A stretch of 9,999 bases of DNA, taken from contig JAZRKP010000026.1 in the NCBI GenBank assembly GCA_045646365.1, positions 1 through 9,999 of the forward strand, in the 5' to 3' direction. Every line of letters begins with the position of its first letter. Positions within the stretch are counted from its first letter, which is position 1. Below, in pieces: positions 1-6,248 of the stretch. The stretch comes from SIG454 sp045646365 (GTDB taxonomy: Bacteria > Bacillota > Clostridia > Monoglobales > Monoglobaceae). Made by a program: the position numbers and the translations under genes. The notes beneath the pieces were generated by a model. The model was not told where the DNA came from and did not search any database. It saw only the letters and a program-made list of their open reading frames with translations.

Positions 1-336
1 AGCGGTTATCAGTTTATTATGGGCGGAGCGGTTATGATAATTACAGGTCTGTCCCTTGGCGGAGTTATCGTTCTTCCTGATATGACTGCGGTTGGTGTGT
101 TATTATATCTGTCACTTCTTTCGGCAGTTGCATATTCTCTCTGGGGCGTGCTTCTTAAGTATAATCCAGTGTCAAAGGTGTCTATTTACAGTTTTATGAC
201 GCCTGTTTTCGGAGTTTTGCTTTCTAATATAATGCTTACGGAAAAAAGTAATGTTGCACCGCTTAATCTTATCCTTGCGTTAATTCTCATTTGTAGCGGA
301 ATAACAATACTGAATTACAGAAAGAACAAAAACTGA
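1..336 (+). CDS. EamA/DMT-family transporter, C-terminal part (5' end outside window)
   Basis: The reading frame is open from the first base and ends at TGA 334-336, giving 111 residues of a protein that starts before the window. They are strongly hydrophobic, with about four membrane segments, and match the second half of an EamA (drug/metabolite transporter) protein: an AYSLWGVLLKYNPVSKVSIY stretch, then a SFMTPVFGVLLSN segment and a glutamate (LTEK) before the last helix, ending in a short basic tail NYRKNKN. Members are inner-membrane exporters or permeases of small metabolites; the substrate cannot be read from this part. An ATG at 19 is internal to the conserved domain and is not the start. 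It converges with copA, and a hairpin at 349-398 follows the stop by 12 bases. The family is secure; the specificity is unknown. Confidence 0.9.
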   Translation, partial: SGYQFIMGGAVMIITGLSLGGVIVLPDMTAVGVLLYLSLLSAVAYSLWGVLLKYNPVSKVSIYSFMTPVFGVLLSNIMLTEKSNVAPLNLILALILICSGITILNYRKNKN

Positions 337-348
337 TTTAAAAATATG

Positions 349-398
349 AAGAGCGTGGCTCAATGTGTGGGTTGACACAAATTGAGATACGCTCTTTT
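349..398. terminator. Bidirectional intrinsic terminator between the EamA gene and copA
   Basis: Arms AAGAGCGT (349-356) and ACGCTCTT (389-396) pair perfectly. After a 2x2 internal loop, CTCAAT (359-364) pairs with ATTGAG (381-386), and GTGT (365-368) with ACAC (375-378), leaving a six-base loop. On the plus strand the stem runs into TTTT and an AT-rich stretch. On the minus strand it is followed by CATATTTTTAAATC. It can therefore stop both the transporter transcript and copA, whose TAA is only 3 bases away. Confidence 0.85.
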
Positions 399-401
399 AG
401 T

Positions 402-2558
402 TTATCTTATTTTACTGCGTTTCAGCAAAAGTGAGTTTGAAACAACGGAAACAGAACTGAGTGCCATTGCTGCCCCTGCGATAATAGGAGTTAAAAAGCC
501 GAGGGCGGAAAACGGAACGCCTATTGAGTTATAAATAAACGCCCAGAAAAGGTTTTGCCTGATTTTTCGCATTGTGAGTTTTGAAAGTCTGATAGATGCG
601 GGAACGGAAAGTAAGTCTCCGCCGGGGATTGTTATGCTTGATGCTTCGATTGCTATGTCAGCACCGCTCCCCATCGCAATCCCTATATCCGCCTGAGCCA
701 AAGCAGGAGCATCGTTTATTCCGTCACCAACCATTGCAACAATTTTACCCATTTCCTGAAGCTTTTTAATTTTGTCGGCTTTTCCGCCCGGCAGAACATC
801 AGCGATAACATTTTCTATTCCAACCTCACGGGCAACAGCCTCTGCCACGGATTTATTATCTCCCGTAATCATAACAACGGATAATCCCATTTGTTTAAGA
901 GCTGAAATGGCTTTCTCTGATGTGGACTTGACGGCATCTTTAATCTCAAAATACCCAATAAGTACATTGTTTTCAGCCACATAAATTATTGTTCCGCCGT
1001 GGTTTTCGGAAACGGAGGAGGTGTCAATATTATTTTCACTCATAAGTCGTTTGTTTCCAAGTAAAAGATTTCTCTCGCAAACGGTTGCGGAAATACCTTT
1101 GCCCGAATATGCCGTAAATTCTTCAGGGGCATATAATTCAAGAGACAACCCTTTTGCATATTCGCAGATTGCATTAGCCAAAGGATGCTCGGAGTTTTGC
1201 TCTGCCGATGCAGAAAGAGTGATGAATTCAGACTTATCAATAGTTGTGGAAATATTGCTGACTTTTGGCTTGCCCTCTGTTATTGTCCCTGTTTTATCGA
1301 GAACAACTGTGGTAATTTTACTGGAGTTTTCCAGTTCTTCTCCGCCTTTTATAAGTATTCCGTTTTCAGCACCAAGCCCCGTGCCCACCATAATTGCGGT
1401 TGGTGTTGCCAAGCCTAAAGAACAAGGGCAGGCGATAACTAAAACTGAAACGGCATTTATTATTGAACGGGTTATGTCGCCAGTAATGATAAGCCAAAGA
1501 ATAAGGGTCAAAAGGGCAATAACGAGGATTGCAGGAACAAAAATCGAAGAAATTTTATCTGCAAGCCTTTGGATTGGAGCCTTATTTCCCTGAGCGTCAC
1601 GAACGAGATTTATAATTCCCGAAAGAGCGGTTTCGTCACCGATTGCAGTAACTTCAAGCCTGAAAGCACCTGAAAGATTGAGTGTTCCGCCGAAAACCTC
1701 GTTGCCAACCTCTTTGAAAACGGGCAGACTCTCACCAGTGAGCATAGCCTCATTAACATCGGAAGAGCCATAAACTATTTTGCCGTCAAGAGGAATTGTT
1801 TCACCAGGGCGGACAAGAAGAATATCACCTTTTTTTATCATATCAACGGAAACATCCTTAATCTCGCCATCTGTATATAAATGAACATCCTTAACCTGTA
1901 AATCAAGAAGCTTGTCGACTGCAGAAGAAGTCTTGGCTTTGGCTTTATCCTCAAGATATTTACCAAGAAGAATAAGCGTTATAATTGTCATTGAAGACTC
2001 AAAATAAAGTCCGTCCATTCCGTTTACATTTCCGCTTAAAACATTATAAAGGCTGAAAAAGTATGCCGTGCTTGTCCCAAGAGCAATCAAAACATCCATA
2101 TCAGGACTCTTGGCTTTTAAAGATTTAAATGCACCTTTATAAAATGGCAGGGCGATAATGAACTGAACAGGAGTTGCAACGATAAGCTGAAAATAGGGGT
2201 TATGAAGAAACATAAATCTGTGCAACCCAAACCAATGCAGGAACATTCCGAGAATCAGCGGAAGAGTAAGAAAAGCCGAAACAAGGAGCGAAATCAAACG
2301 GATTTTCTGTCTCTTTGCAAGAGCCTTTTTCTCTTTCTCAGGGTCAACATCTTCAAGGGGTTCAGCCCCAAACCCCAAATCACGGATTTTCTCAATAGCT
2401 GAGTTGAAAACAGAAGTATCCTCATAACAAAACGAAGCAATCCCCGTCGCAAGATTGACGGAAACCGCTTCAATACCTTCTATTTTAGATAAGTTTCTTT
2501 CAATTCTGCCACTGCAGGCAGCACAGTGCATACCAGTAACTTTAACAGATGCTTTCAT
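402..2558 (-). CDS. copA: Copper-exporting P1B-1-type ATPase (CopA)
   Basis: This 718-aa membrane ATPase pumps Cu(I) out of the cytoplasm at the cost of ATP. One N-terminal heavy-metal-associated domain carries GMHCAAC (residues 9-15). The actuator TGES is at 274-277, the membrane metal site CPC at 377-379, the phosphorylated aspartate D421 in DKTGT, the P1B-type SEHP at 456-459, and the hinge GDGINDAP at 611-618. The last two helices carry N669-x6-Y676-N677-x4-P682 and P691-x6-M698-x2-S701-S702. These are the residues known to define the Cu(I)-specific P1B-1 subgroup, so copper (or silver) is the likely substrate rather than zinc or cadmium. Length is normal for a one-HMA CopA. The ATG at 2556-2558 is preceded by an AGAGGAGGAG ribosome site and overlaps the end of the pgsA-like gene by 17 nt, so translation is probably coupled. 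No copZ or csoR is seen nearby. Confidence 0.96.
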   Translation of the reverse strand: MKASVKVTGMHCAACSGRIERNLSKIEGIEAVSVNLATGIASFCYEDTSVFNSAIEKIRDLGFGAEPLEDVDPEKEKKALAKRQKIRLISLLVSAFLTLPLILGMFLHWFGLHRFMFLHNPYFQLIVATPVQFIIALPFYKGAFKSLKAKSPDMDVLIALGTSTAYFFSLYNVLSGNVNGMDGLYFESSMTIITLILLGKYLEDKAKAKTSSAVDKLLDLQVKDVHLYTDGEIKDVSVDMIKKGDILLVRPGETIPLDGKIVYGSSDVNEAMLTGESLPVFKEVGNEVFGGTLNLSGAFRLEVTAIGDETALSGIINLVRDAQGNKAPIQRLADKISSIFVPAILVIALLTLILWLIITGDITRSIINAVSVLVIACPCSLGLATPTAIMVGTGLGAENGILIKGGEELENSSKITTVVLDKTGTITEGKPKVSNISTTIDKSEFITLSASAEQNSEHPLANAICEYAKGLSLELYAPEEFTAYSGKGISATVCERNLLLGNKRLMSENNIDTSSVSENHGGTIIYVAENNVLIGYFEIKDAVKSTSEKAISALKQMGLSVVMITGDNKSVAEAVAREVGIENVIADVLPGGKADKIKKLQEMGKIVAMVGDGINDAPALAQADIGIAMGSGADIAIEASSITIPGGDLLSVPASIRLSKLTMRKIRQNLFWAFIYNSIGVPFSALGFLTPIIAGAAMALSSVSVVSNSLLLKRSKIR

Positions 2559-3081
2559 TTTCTTTGCTCCTCCTCTGGCCGGAAATAAACTGAGTGAAAT
2601 ATCCGAAAGCGGAAAACATTAAAGTTGCAACGAGAACAGAAAGGAGCAGTGTCGTGAACCAGACAGAAACATCTTTGAACACAACCAGCATAAGAATAAC
2701 TGCGTAAAATACAACCGTTGAGAGTTTTCCAAACCATTTCGCCTGAACAATAATTTTCTTAATATACAGAACCAAACCAACGGCAATCATAGCTATCTCT
2801 TTTGCCATAATAGCAATAAGAACCCAGACAGGAATGAAATCCCTTGCTGTAAAAGCAAAAATAACGGTAAGCTGCATAAGTTTGTCAACAAGCGGGTCAT
2901 AAACCTTTCCTGTATCAGTTATCATATCACACTTTCTGGCAATAATTCCGTCTATAACATCGGAAATACCTGAAATAATAAAAATTACACATGCGGCAAA
3001 GATGTTATCGGAAACAAGCATAAGATATGCAAAAATCGGCACAAGGAAAAGCCGAAAAGTTGTGATAATATTTGGAATCAT
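2542..3081 (-). CDS. pgsA: CDP-alcohol phosphatidyltransferase, PgsA-like (phosphatidylglycerophosphate synthase)
   Basis: The 179-aa multi-pass membrane protein carries the complete CDP-alcohol phosphotransferase signature D-x2-DG-x2-AR-x8-G-x3-D-x3-D, seen as D41, D44-G45, A48-R49, G58, D62 and D66; these aspartates bind the metal and the CDP-lipid. The N-terminus MIPNIITTFRLFLVPIF is typical of PgsA, which joins CDP-diacylglycerol to glycerol-3-phosphate in the first step of phosphatidylglycerol synthesis. The length fits PgsA. A CDP-alcohol-type cardiolipin synthase is the main alternative, and sequence alone does not exclude it. The start has a good ribosome site, GGAGGG, six bases upstream. 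It is first in a two-gene unit with copA, which starts 17 nt before this gene's stop. Its promoter is at 3140-3167. Pairing a lipid synthase with a copper pump is unusual. Confidence 0.85.
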   Translation of the reverse strand: MIPNIITTFRLFLVPIFAYLMLVSDNIFAACVIFIISGISDVIDGIIARKCDMITDTGKVYDPLVDKLMQLTVIFAFTARDFIPVWVLIAIMAKEIAMIAVGLVLYIKKIIVQAKWFGKLSTVVFYAVILMLVVFKDVSVWFTTLLLSVLVATLMFSAFGYFTQFISGQRRSKENESIC

Positions 3082-3113
3082 AAAATACCCTCCGTAAAAT
3101 CATATATGAAAAC

Positions 3114-3129
3114 AGTATTTACAAATACT
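3114..3129. promoter_or_regulatory. Perfect dyad at the expected start of the pgsA-copA transcript (candidate operator)
   Basis: AGTATTT (3114-3120) and AAATACT (3123-3129) are exact inverted repeats around a 2-bp centre. The dyad begins a few bases downstream of the -10 box, where a bound repressor would block transcription. Size and position resemble MecI/BlaI/CopY-type operators, but it does not match the TACANNTGTA copper box, and no regulator gene lies in the window. In an AT-rich spacer a chance dyad is possible. Confidence 0.35.
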
Positions 3130-3139
3130 TAATATTACT

Positions 3140-3167
3140 ATTATAACATAATCAGGAAAAAATGCAA
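3140..3167 (-). promoter_or_regulatory. Sigma-A promoter for pgsA-copA
   Basis: Read on the minus strand: -35 TTGCAT (3162-3167), 16-bp spacer, -10 TATAAT (3140-3145), with the TGn extension (TGTTATAAT). The predicted start is near 3133, leaving a leader of about 50 nt before the pgsA ATG. Confidence 0.8.
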
Positions 3168-3180
3168 GTGATAAAATTAT

Positions 3181-3210
3181 TTTTCACATAATTTACACGA
3201 TTTATGTAAA
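3181..3210 (+). promoter_or_regulatory. Weak candidate promoter with dyad upstream of the choloylglycine hydrolase
   Basis: TTTTCA (3181-3186) and TATGTA (3203-3208) are 16 bp apart and could form a poor sigma-A promoter. The -10 lies in an inverted repeat, TTTACA (3192-3197) / TGTAAA (3205-3210), which might bind a regulator. No better plus-strand promoter is visible in the 159-bp divergent spacer. The match to consensus is weak. Confidence 0.3.
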
Positions 3211-3240
3211 AATAAATAAAAAGCGGAAAAGGGTGAGCTT

Positions 3241-4212
3241 ATGTGTACTGCAATTTCTGTAACCGTCGGGGATAATTATTTTGGGAGAAATCTTGATTAT
3301 GAACACAGATTCGGAGAGAAAATTGTTATAACGCCTAAAAATTATGAGTTTATATTCAGAAATACAGAGAAGAGTGAAAGGTGTTATGCTATCATTGGAA
3401 TGGCATTGCCTCTTGATGGCTATCCTCTTTATTTTGATGCAACAAACGAAAAAGGCCTGAGTATGGCAGGGCTGAATTTCCCTGATAATGCAAAATATAA
3501 TCAGGTAGTTTCAGGGAAATCAAATGTGGCTTCCTTTGAGTTTATTCCATGGGTTTTGTCCCGGTGTGAAAATGTATGTGAGGCGGAGAAACTTATAGAA
3601 GAGGTAAATATAACTGATGAGTGCTTTAAAGACGGAATGAAACCAACCCCTCTTCATTGGATTGTGGCTGACAGAAATAAGACTATAACTGTTGAACAAA
3701 CAAAGGACGGACTGAAAATATGGGAAAATCCTGTCGGAGTTCTGACCAATAACCCTGAGTTTAATGTCCAGATGTTTAACCTTACAAATTTTATGGCGAT
3801 ATCAGCGGATACGCCCCGTAATAATTTCTCGGAAAAGATTAATTTAAGACCGTATAGCAGGGGACTTGGGGGAATGGGACTTCCGGGGGACCTATCATCA
3901 ATATCAAGATTTATAAGAGCCTGCTTTGTAAAGCTAAACTCGGTATTCGGGGAAACAGAGAGGGAGAAGGTCAGCCAGTTCTTTCATATTCTGTATTCTG
4001 TTTATCAGCAGAAAGGGTGCGTAAAGGTTGGAGATGGTTATGAAATAACAAATTACACCTCCTGTTGTAACACAGACAAGGGGATTTATTATTACACGAC
4101 ATATTTTAACAGTGAAATAAATGCGGTGGATATGAATAAAGAGAACCTTGAGGGTAAGGATTTGATTATATTTGATCTTGTGGATAAAGGGGAAATCAAT
4201 ATTCAGAATTAA
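3241..4212 (+). CDS. bsh: Choloylglycine hydrolase, bile salt hydrolase type (Ntn hydrolase)
   Basis: The 323-aa cytoplasmic enzyme would cleave the amide bond of glycine- or taurine-conjugated bile acids. Removal of Met1 exposes the nucleophile Cys2 (MCTAIS), as in the linear-amide C-N hydrolase family. Residues matching the known catalytic set are R16 and D19 (GRNLDY), N79 (AGLNFP), N171 (TNNPEF) and R223 (SRFIR). The stretches PLYFDATNEKGLSMAG, GLGGMGLPGDLSS, SQFFHIL and SCCNTDKGIYYYTTY are typical of Gram-positive bile salt hydrolases rather than penicillin V acylases, though that split is not absolute. There is no signal peptide, as expected. A GGTGA ribosome site lies 4 bases before the ATG. 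The gene is divergent from pgsA-copA and stands alone: the next gene has its own promoter 12 bases after this stop, with no obvious terminator between. The preference for glycine or taurine conjugates is not deduced. Confidence 0.92.
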   Translation: MCTAISVTVGDNYFGRNLDYEHRFGEKIVITPKNYEFIFRNTEKSERCYAIIGMALPLDGYPLYFDATNEKGLSMAGLNFPDNAKYNQVVSGKSNVASFEFIPWVLSRCENVCEAEKLIEEVNITDECFKDGMKPTPLHWIVADRNKTITVEQTKDGLKIWENPVGVLTNNPEFNVQMFNLTNFMAISADTPRNNFSEKINLRPYSRGLGGMGLPGDLSSISRFIRACFVKLNSVFGETEREKVSQFFHILYSVYQQKGCVKVGDGYEITNYTSCCNTDKGIYYYTTYFNSEINAVDMNKENLEGKDLIIFDLVDKGEINIQN

Positions 4213-4223
4213 GACAGAAGAAT

Positions 4224-4252
4224 TTGACAATTTGTGTGGCTTATGATATACT
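4224..4252 (+). promoter_or_regulatory. Near-consensus sigma-A promoter for the biotin ligase gene
   Basis: TTGACA (4224-4229), a 17-bp spacer and TATACT (4247-4252), with a TGA extension before the -10. The start would be near 4259, about 29 nt before the TTG start codon. The -35 begins 12 bases after the hydrolase stop codon. Confidence 0.88.
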
Positions 4253-4275
4253 TTCCATAATATTTTGCAAGGGAA

Positions 4276-4281
4276 AGGCGG
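4276..4281 (+). promoter_or_regulatory. Ribosome binding site that fixes a TTG start
   Basis: AGGCGG sits six bases before TTG 4288-4290. The first in-frame ATG codes for Met48 inside the GRGRMGR active-site loop, so it cannot be the start; the TTG is needed to give a whole catalytic domain. Confidence 0.65.
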
Positions 4282-4287
4282 ATTAAG

Positions 4288-5019
4288 TTGGAGCAAGTTA
4301 TCGGAAATAAAGTAATTCGGATTAAGGAGACGGTTTCGACCAATTCTCTTGCTAAGGAACTTGCTATAAAAGGCGAGGGTGAGGGATGTATTGTCATTGC
4401 GGAGCGTCAGAGCGGCGGCAGAGGCAGAATGGGACGGAGTTTCTTTTCACCTGACGGAAAAGGAATTTATCTGTCGGTTATTTTAAAACCTGAAACTGAT
4501 AATATATTGATGATAACTTCTTTTGCGGCGGTGGCGGTTGCAAGGGCGATAGATAAAGTGTGCGGAACGGAACCGAAGATTAAATGGGTTAATGATATTT
4601 ATCTTAACGAAAAGAAACTATGCGGAATACTGGCAGAGGGTGTTTATTTTGGCGACAAACTGCAATGCGTTGTTTTAGGTATTGGAATAAATGTTAAAAA
4701 AGCGGATTTCCCTGACGATATTTCAAAGATTGCGACATCTCTTGAAAATGAACTGGGGATGACTATTGATAAAACTGAATTGGAAAATCAGCTTATAGCA
4801 GAGCTTGATAACCTTTATAAAAACTATTCTGACGGTGAGTTTATAGGGGAGAACCGAAGATTGTCCTGTGTTATTGGCAGAGAAATCAGGGTTATCTGCG
4901 GAAATGATGAATATTTGGCAAAAGCTGTCGGGATAGATGATAAAGGCGGTCTTATTATTGAAACGGACGGAGCGGAAAAAGTGCTTTATTCAGGGGAAAT
5001 AAGCATAAGATTTGCATAG
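4288..5019 (+). CDS. birA: Biotin--[acetyl-CoA-carboxylase] ligase, monofunctional (no DNA-binding domain)
   Basis: The 243-aa soluble enzyme activates biotin with ATP to biotinyl-5'-AMP and transfers it to the target lysine of biotin carboxyl carrier domains. Visible motifs are the substrate loop STN (17-19), the adenylate-binding loop GRGRMGR (44-50), KWVNDIY (99-105) with the biotin-contacting lysine, KKLCGILAEG (109-118) and GIGINV (131-136). A small C-terminal beta domain runs from about 188 to 243 (RRLSCVIGREIRVI). The bifunctional BirA form is about 80 residues longer because of an N-terminal helix-turn-helix repressor domain; that is absent here, so the enzyme should not repress biotin genes. 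Translation starts at TTG. It has its own strong promoter at 4224-4252. Its stop is separated by one base from the stop of the convergent spoIVFB, with no terminator between. Confidence 0.94.
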   Translation: MEQVIGNKVIRIKETVSTNSLAKELAIKGEGEGCIVIAERQSGGRGRMGRSFFSPDGKGIYLSVILKPETDNILMITSFAAVAVARAIDKVCGTEPKIKWVNDIYLNEKKLCGILAEGVYFGDKLQCVVLGIGINVKKADFPDDISKIATSLENELGMTIDKTELENQLIAELDNLYKNYSDGEFIGENRRLSCVIGREIRVICGNDEYLAKAVGIDDKGGLIIETDGAEKVLYSGEISIRFA

Positions 5020-5020
5020 C

Positions 5021-5869
5021 TTAAGGAAGAATTTCTGAAAAGCTTGCATCAATACCTTTTTCCAAAATAGCGGAAAGAACTTGTTCTTCTGTAAGGGTGG
5101 CAATTATTTTGCCATCCTTTGTTATATTTATAATGATAAAATAGTCATAGGAAATAAGACGGAGGATTTTTCTCGCACATTCATTGGCAGATGCGGTGTA
5201 GATTTTCGTTCTCTTTATATTTTCCGTCTTATGGGGATTTTTGAGGATTTCTTTAAGTGTTACAAGTGTTATGTTTTTCTGTTCGTCGTATATGTTGCCC
5301 AGAAGAAATGCGGTTATAAGGATATACGAAAAATTAAATCTGCTTTTAATTAAAACTACAACGGAAAATGGGATAAGGATAGCTATAAGAATCCTTCCGC
5401 ACCGCCTAGAGATGTTATAAGCTCTCAAAATCCCCATTTTGTATGTAAGCATAGATTTGAACATCCGTCCTCCGTCAAGGGGGAGGGTCGGCAACAGGTT
5501 TATAGCGCAGATGCAGATGTTTATGTCGAATATGTATTCCCAGTAAGGCGGTTTGAAAACCGCACATAAAGCGGAAATGAAGAGAGATGTAAAAGGTCCG
5601 ACGAAAGCAATTATAAACTCTTTTTCTGAGTTGCTTATGTAACCGTCTTTTAAAACTGCACAAACACCAAAAGGGTGGATTTCTATTCGGGAAATATTTA
5701 CTTTAACCAATTTTGCACAAAGAATATGTGATAGTTCGTGGATAAGAACGGAGCAAAATGAGATAAGGAAAAAATCGGCATACCCGAACAGAAAGGCAAA
5801 GAAAAATGCAGACAGACTCATTATGTCAATGGTTATAACGCCAAGTTTAATGTTTAAAAATTTCTTCAT
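5021..5869 (-). CDS. spoIVFB: SpoIVFB-like intramembrane metalloprotease (M50, site-2 protease family)
   Basis: This 282-aa polytopic membrane protease is expected in the membrane around the forespore, where in Bacillus SpoIVFB cuts pro-sigma-K to switch on late mother-cell genes. The zinc motif HELSH is at 44-48 (H44, H48 ligands, E45 catalytic). The second signature NLLPTLPLDGGR (124-135) supplies the third ligand, D132; spacing and length are close to the 288-aa Bacillus protein. HPFG (65-68) and GPFTS (91-95) are also family stretches. The C-terminal 80 residues (TLVTLKEIL to the end) resemble the single CBS-type regulatory domain of SpoIVFB. The ATG follows the stop of the upstream small gene by one base (TAATATG) and has no strong ribosome site, suggesting translational coupling. 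No sigma-K gene lies in the window, so the substrate is inferred from the family. Confidence 0.88.
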   Translation of the reverse strand: MKKFLNIKLGVITIDIMSLSAFFFAFLFGYADFFLISFCSVLIHELSHILCAKLVKVNISRIEIHPFGVCAVLKDGYISNSEKEFIIAFVGPFTSLFISALCAVFKPPYWEYIFDINICICAINLLPTLPLDGGRMFKSMLTYKMGILRAYNISRRCGRILIAILIPFSVVVLIKSRFNFSYILITAFLLGNIYDEQKNITLVTLKEILKNPHKTENIKRTKIYTASANECARKILRLISYDYFIIINITKDGKIIATLTEEQVLSAILEKGIDASFSEILP

Positions 5870-5870
5870 A

Positions 5871-6119
5871 TTATATAAACAGTCCCGAAAGAATATTTTT
5901 TATAGTTTCTGCCGACATATCGTAGGTGAAAATGTTTTTAATGATTGAGCAGACAGACTGAGAAAAGGGGAGATTTATATTTTTTAAGGTATAAATTGCC
6001 CCGAAAATCAAAGCCGAGAAAATACATTGCTTTGTCATAAGAGAAAAAAGACCTGCACCAAAACTGTCTTTGGATTTTACGGTTTTTTCGGGTATATTTT
6101 TTTGAACTGTATCAGACAT
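5871..6119 (-). CDS. Small single-pass membrane protein, probable peptidase-less SpoIVFA counterpart
   Basis: The chosen start, ATG 6117-6119, has a textbook AGGAGG seven bases upstream and gives 82 residues. An in-frame ATG at 6192-6194 would give 107 but lacks such a site. The protein has a polar N-terminus with many Lys, one membrane segment around 28-46 (MTKQCIFSALIFGAIYTL) and about 35 residues beyond it (NINLPFSQSVCSIIKNIFTY to the end). It lies directly before spoIVFB, where Bacillus has spoIVFA, the SpoIVFB-holding protein with a membrane anchor and an M23-like domain. The part after the membrane segment resembles, from memory, the stalk of clostridial M23 proteins at this place, but no peptidase domain follows. 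The gene itself is certain enough; the SpoIVFA-like role is inferred from position and topology. No sigma-E promoter could be recognised. Confidence 0.72.
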   Translation of the reverse strand: MSDTVQKNIPEKTVKSKDSFGAGLFSLMTKQCIFSALIFGAIYTLKNINLPFSQSVCSIIKNIFTYDMSAETIKNILSGLFI

Positions 6120-6126
6120 AGAAAAT

Positions 6127-6132
6127 CCTCCT
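6127..6132 (-). promoter_or_regulatory. Strong ribosome binding site that sets the start of the small membrane protein
   Basis: On the minus strand AGGAGG lies within AAAAGGAGGA, seven bases from ATG 6117-6119. It falls inside the longer possible reading frame and so argues for the 82-aa form. Confidence 0.85.
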
Positions 6133-6178
6133 TTTCTGTGCTTTATTAAAATATATATCGGCTTTCCGTTTTTTATGC

Positions 6179-6207
6179 TTGAAAAATGGGACAAAGTATT
6201 GTATAAT
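6179..6207 (+). promoter_or_regulatory. Sigma-A promoter for the radical SAM operon
   Basis: TTGAAA (6179-6184), a 17-bp spacer and TATAAT (6202-6207). The start is expected near 6214, giving a leader of about 35 nt. This excludes the upstream TTG at 6210 as start codon and supports ATG 6249. Confidence 0.85.
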
Positions 6208-6235
6208 TATTGAGAATAGCGACTGATGATATGTT

Positions 6236-6242
6236 AAGGGAG
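6236..6242 (+). promoter_or_regulatory. Ribosome binding site for the radical SAM gene
   Basis: AAGGGAG is followed by six bases and then ATG 6249-6251, choosing this ATG over the earlier in-frame TTG (6210) and ATG (6231). Confidence 0.75.
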
Positions 6243-6248
6243 AAATAT

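Noticed and set aside
1021..1593. A 190-codon open frame antisense to copA
   Set aside because: It is entirely opposite a highly conserved P-type ATPase region, with no family resemblance. It is a shadow of the copA codon pattern.
3114..3129. CopY-type copper box controlling pgsA-copA
   Set aside because: The dyad has TACAAATACT rather than TACANNTGTA. It is listed only as an unassigned candidate operator.
6120..6194. Longer 107-aa start for the small membrane protein (ATG 6192-6194)
   Set aside because: The strong AGGAGG at 6127-6132 sits inside this extension and serves the ATG at 6117-6119. The extension also covers the -35 region of the divergent radical SAM promoter.
6120..6200. Sigma-E promoter for the spoIVF-like pair
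   Set aside because: A GCATAAAAA stretch at about 6170-6178 (minus strand) partly resembles a sigma-E -10, but the matching -35 is poor. The evidence was too weak to list.
6210..6248. Upstream TTG or ATG start for the radical SAM gene
   Set aside because: The promoter's -10 ends at 6207, so transcription should begin near 6214, after the TTG at 6210. AAGGGAG points to ATG 6249 instead.
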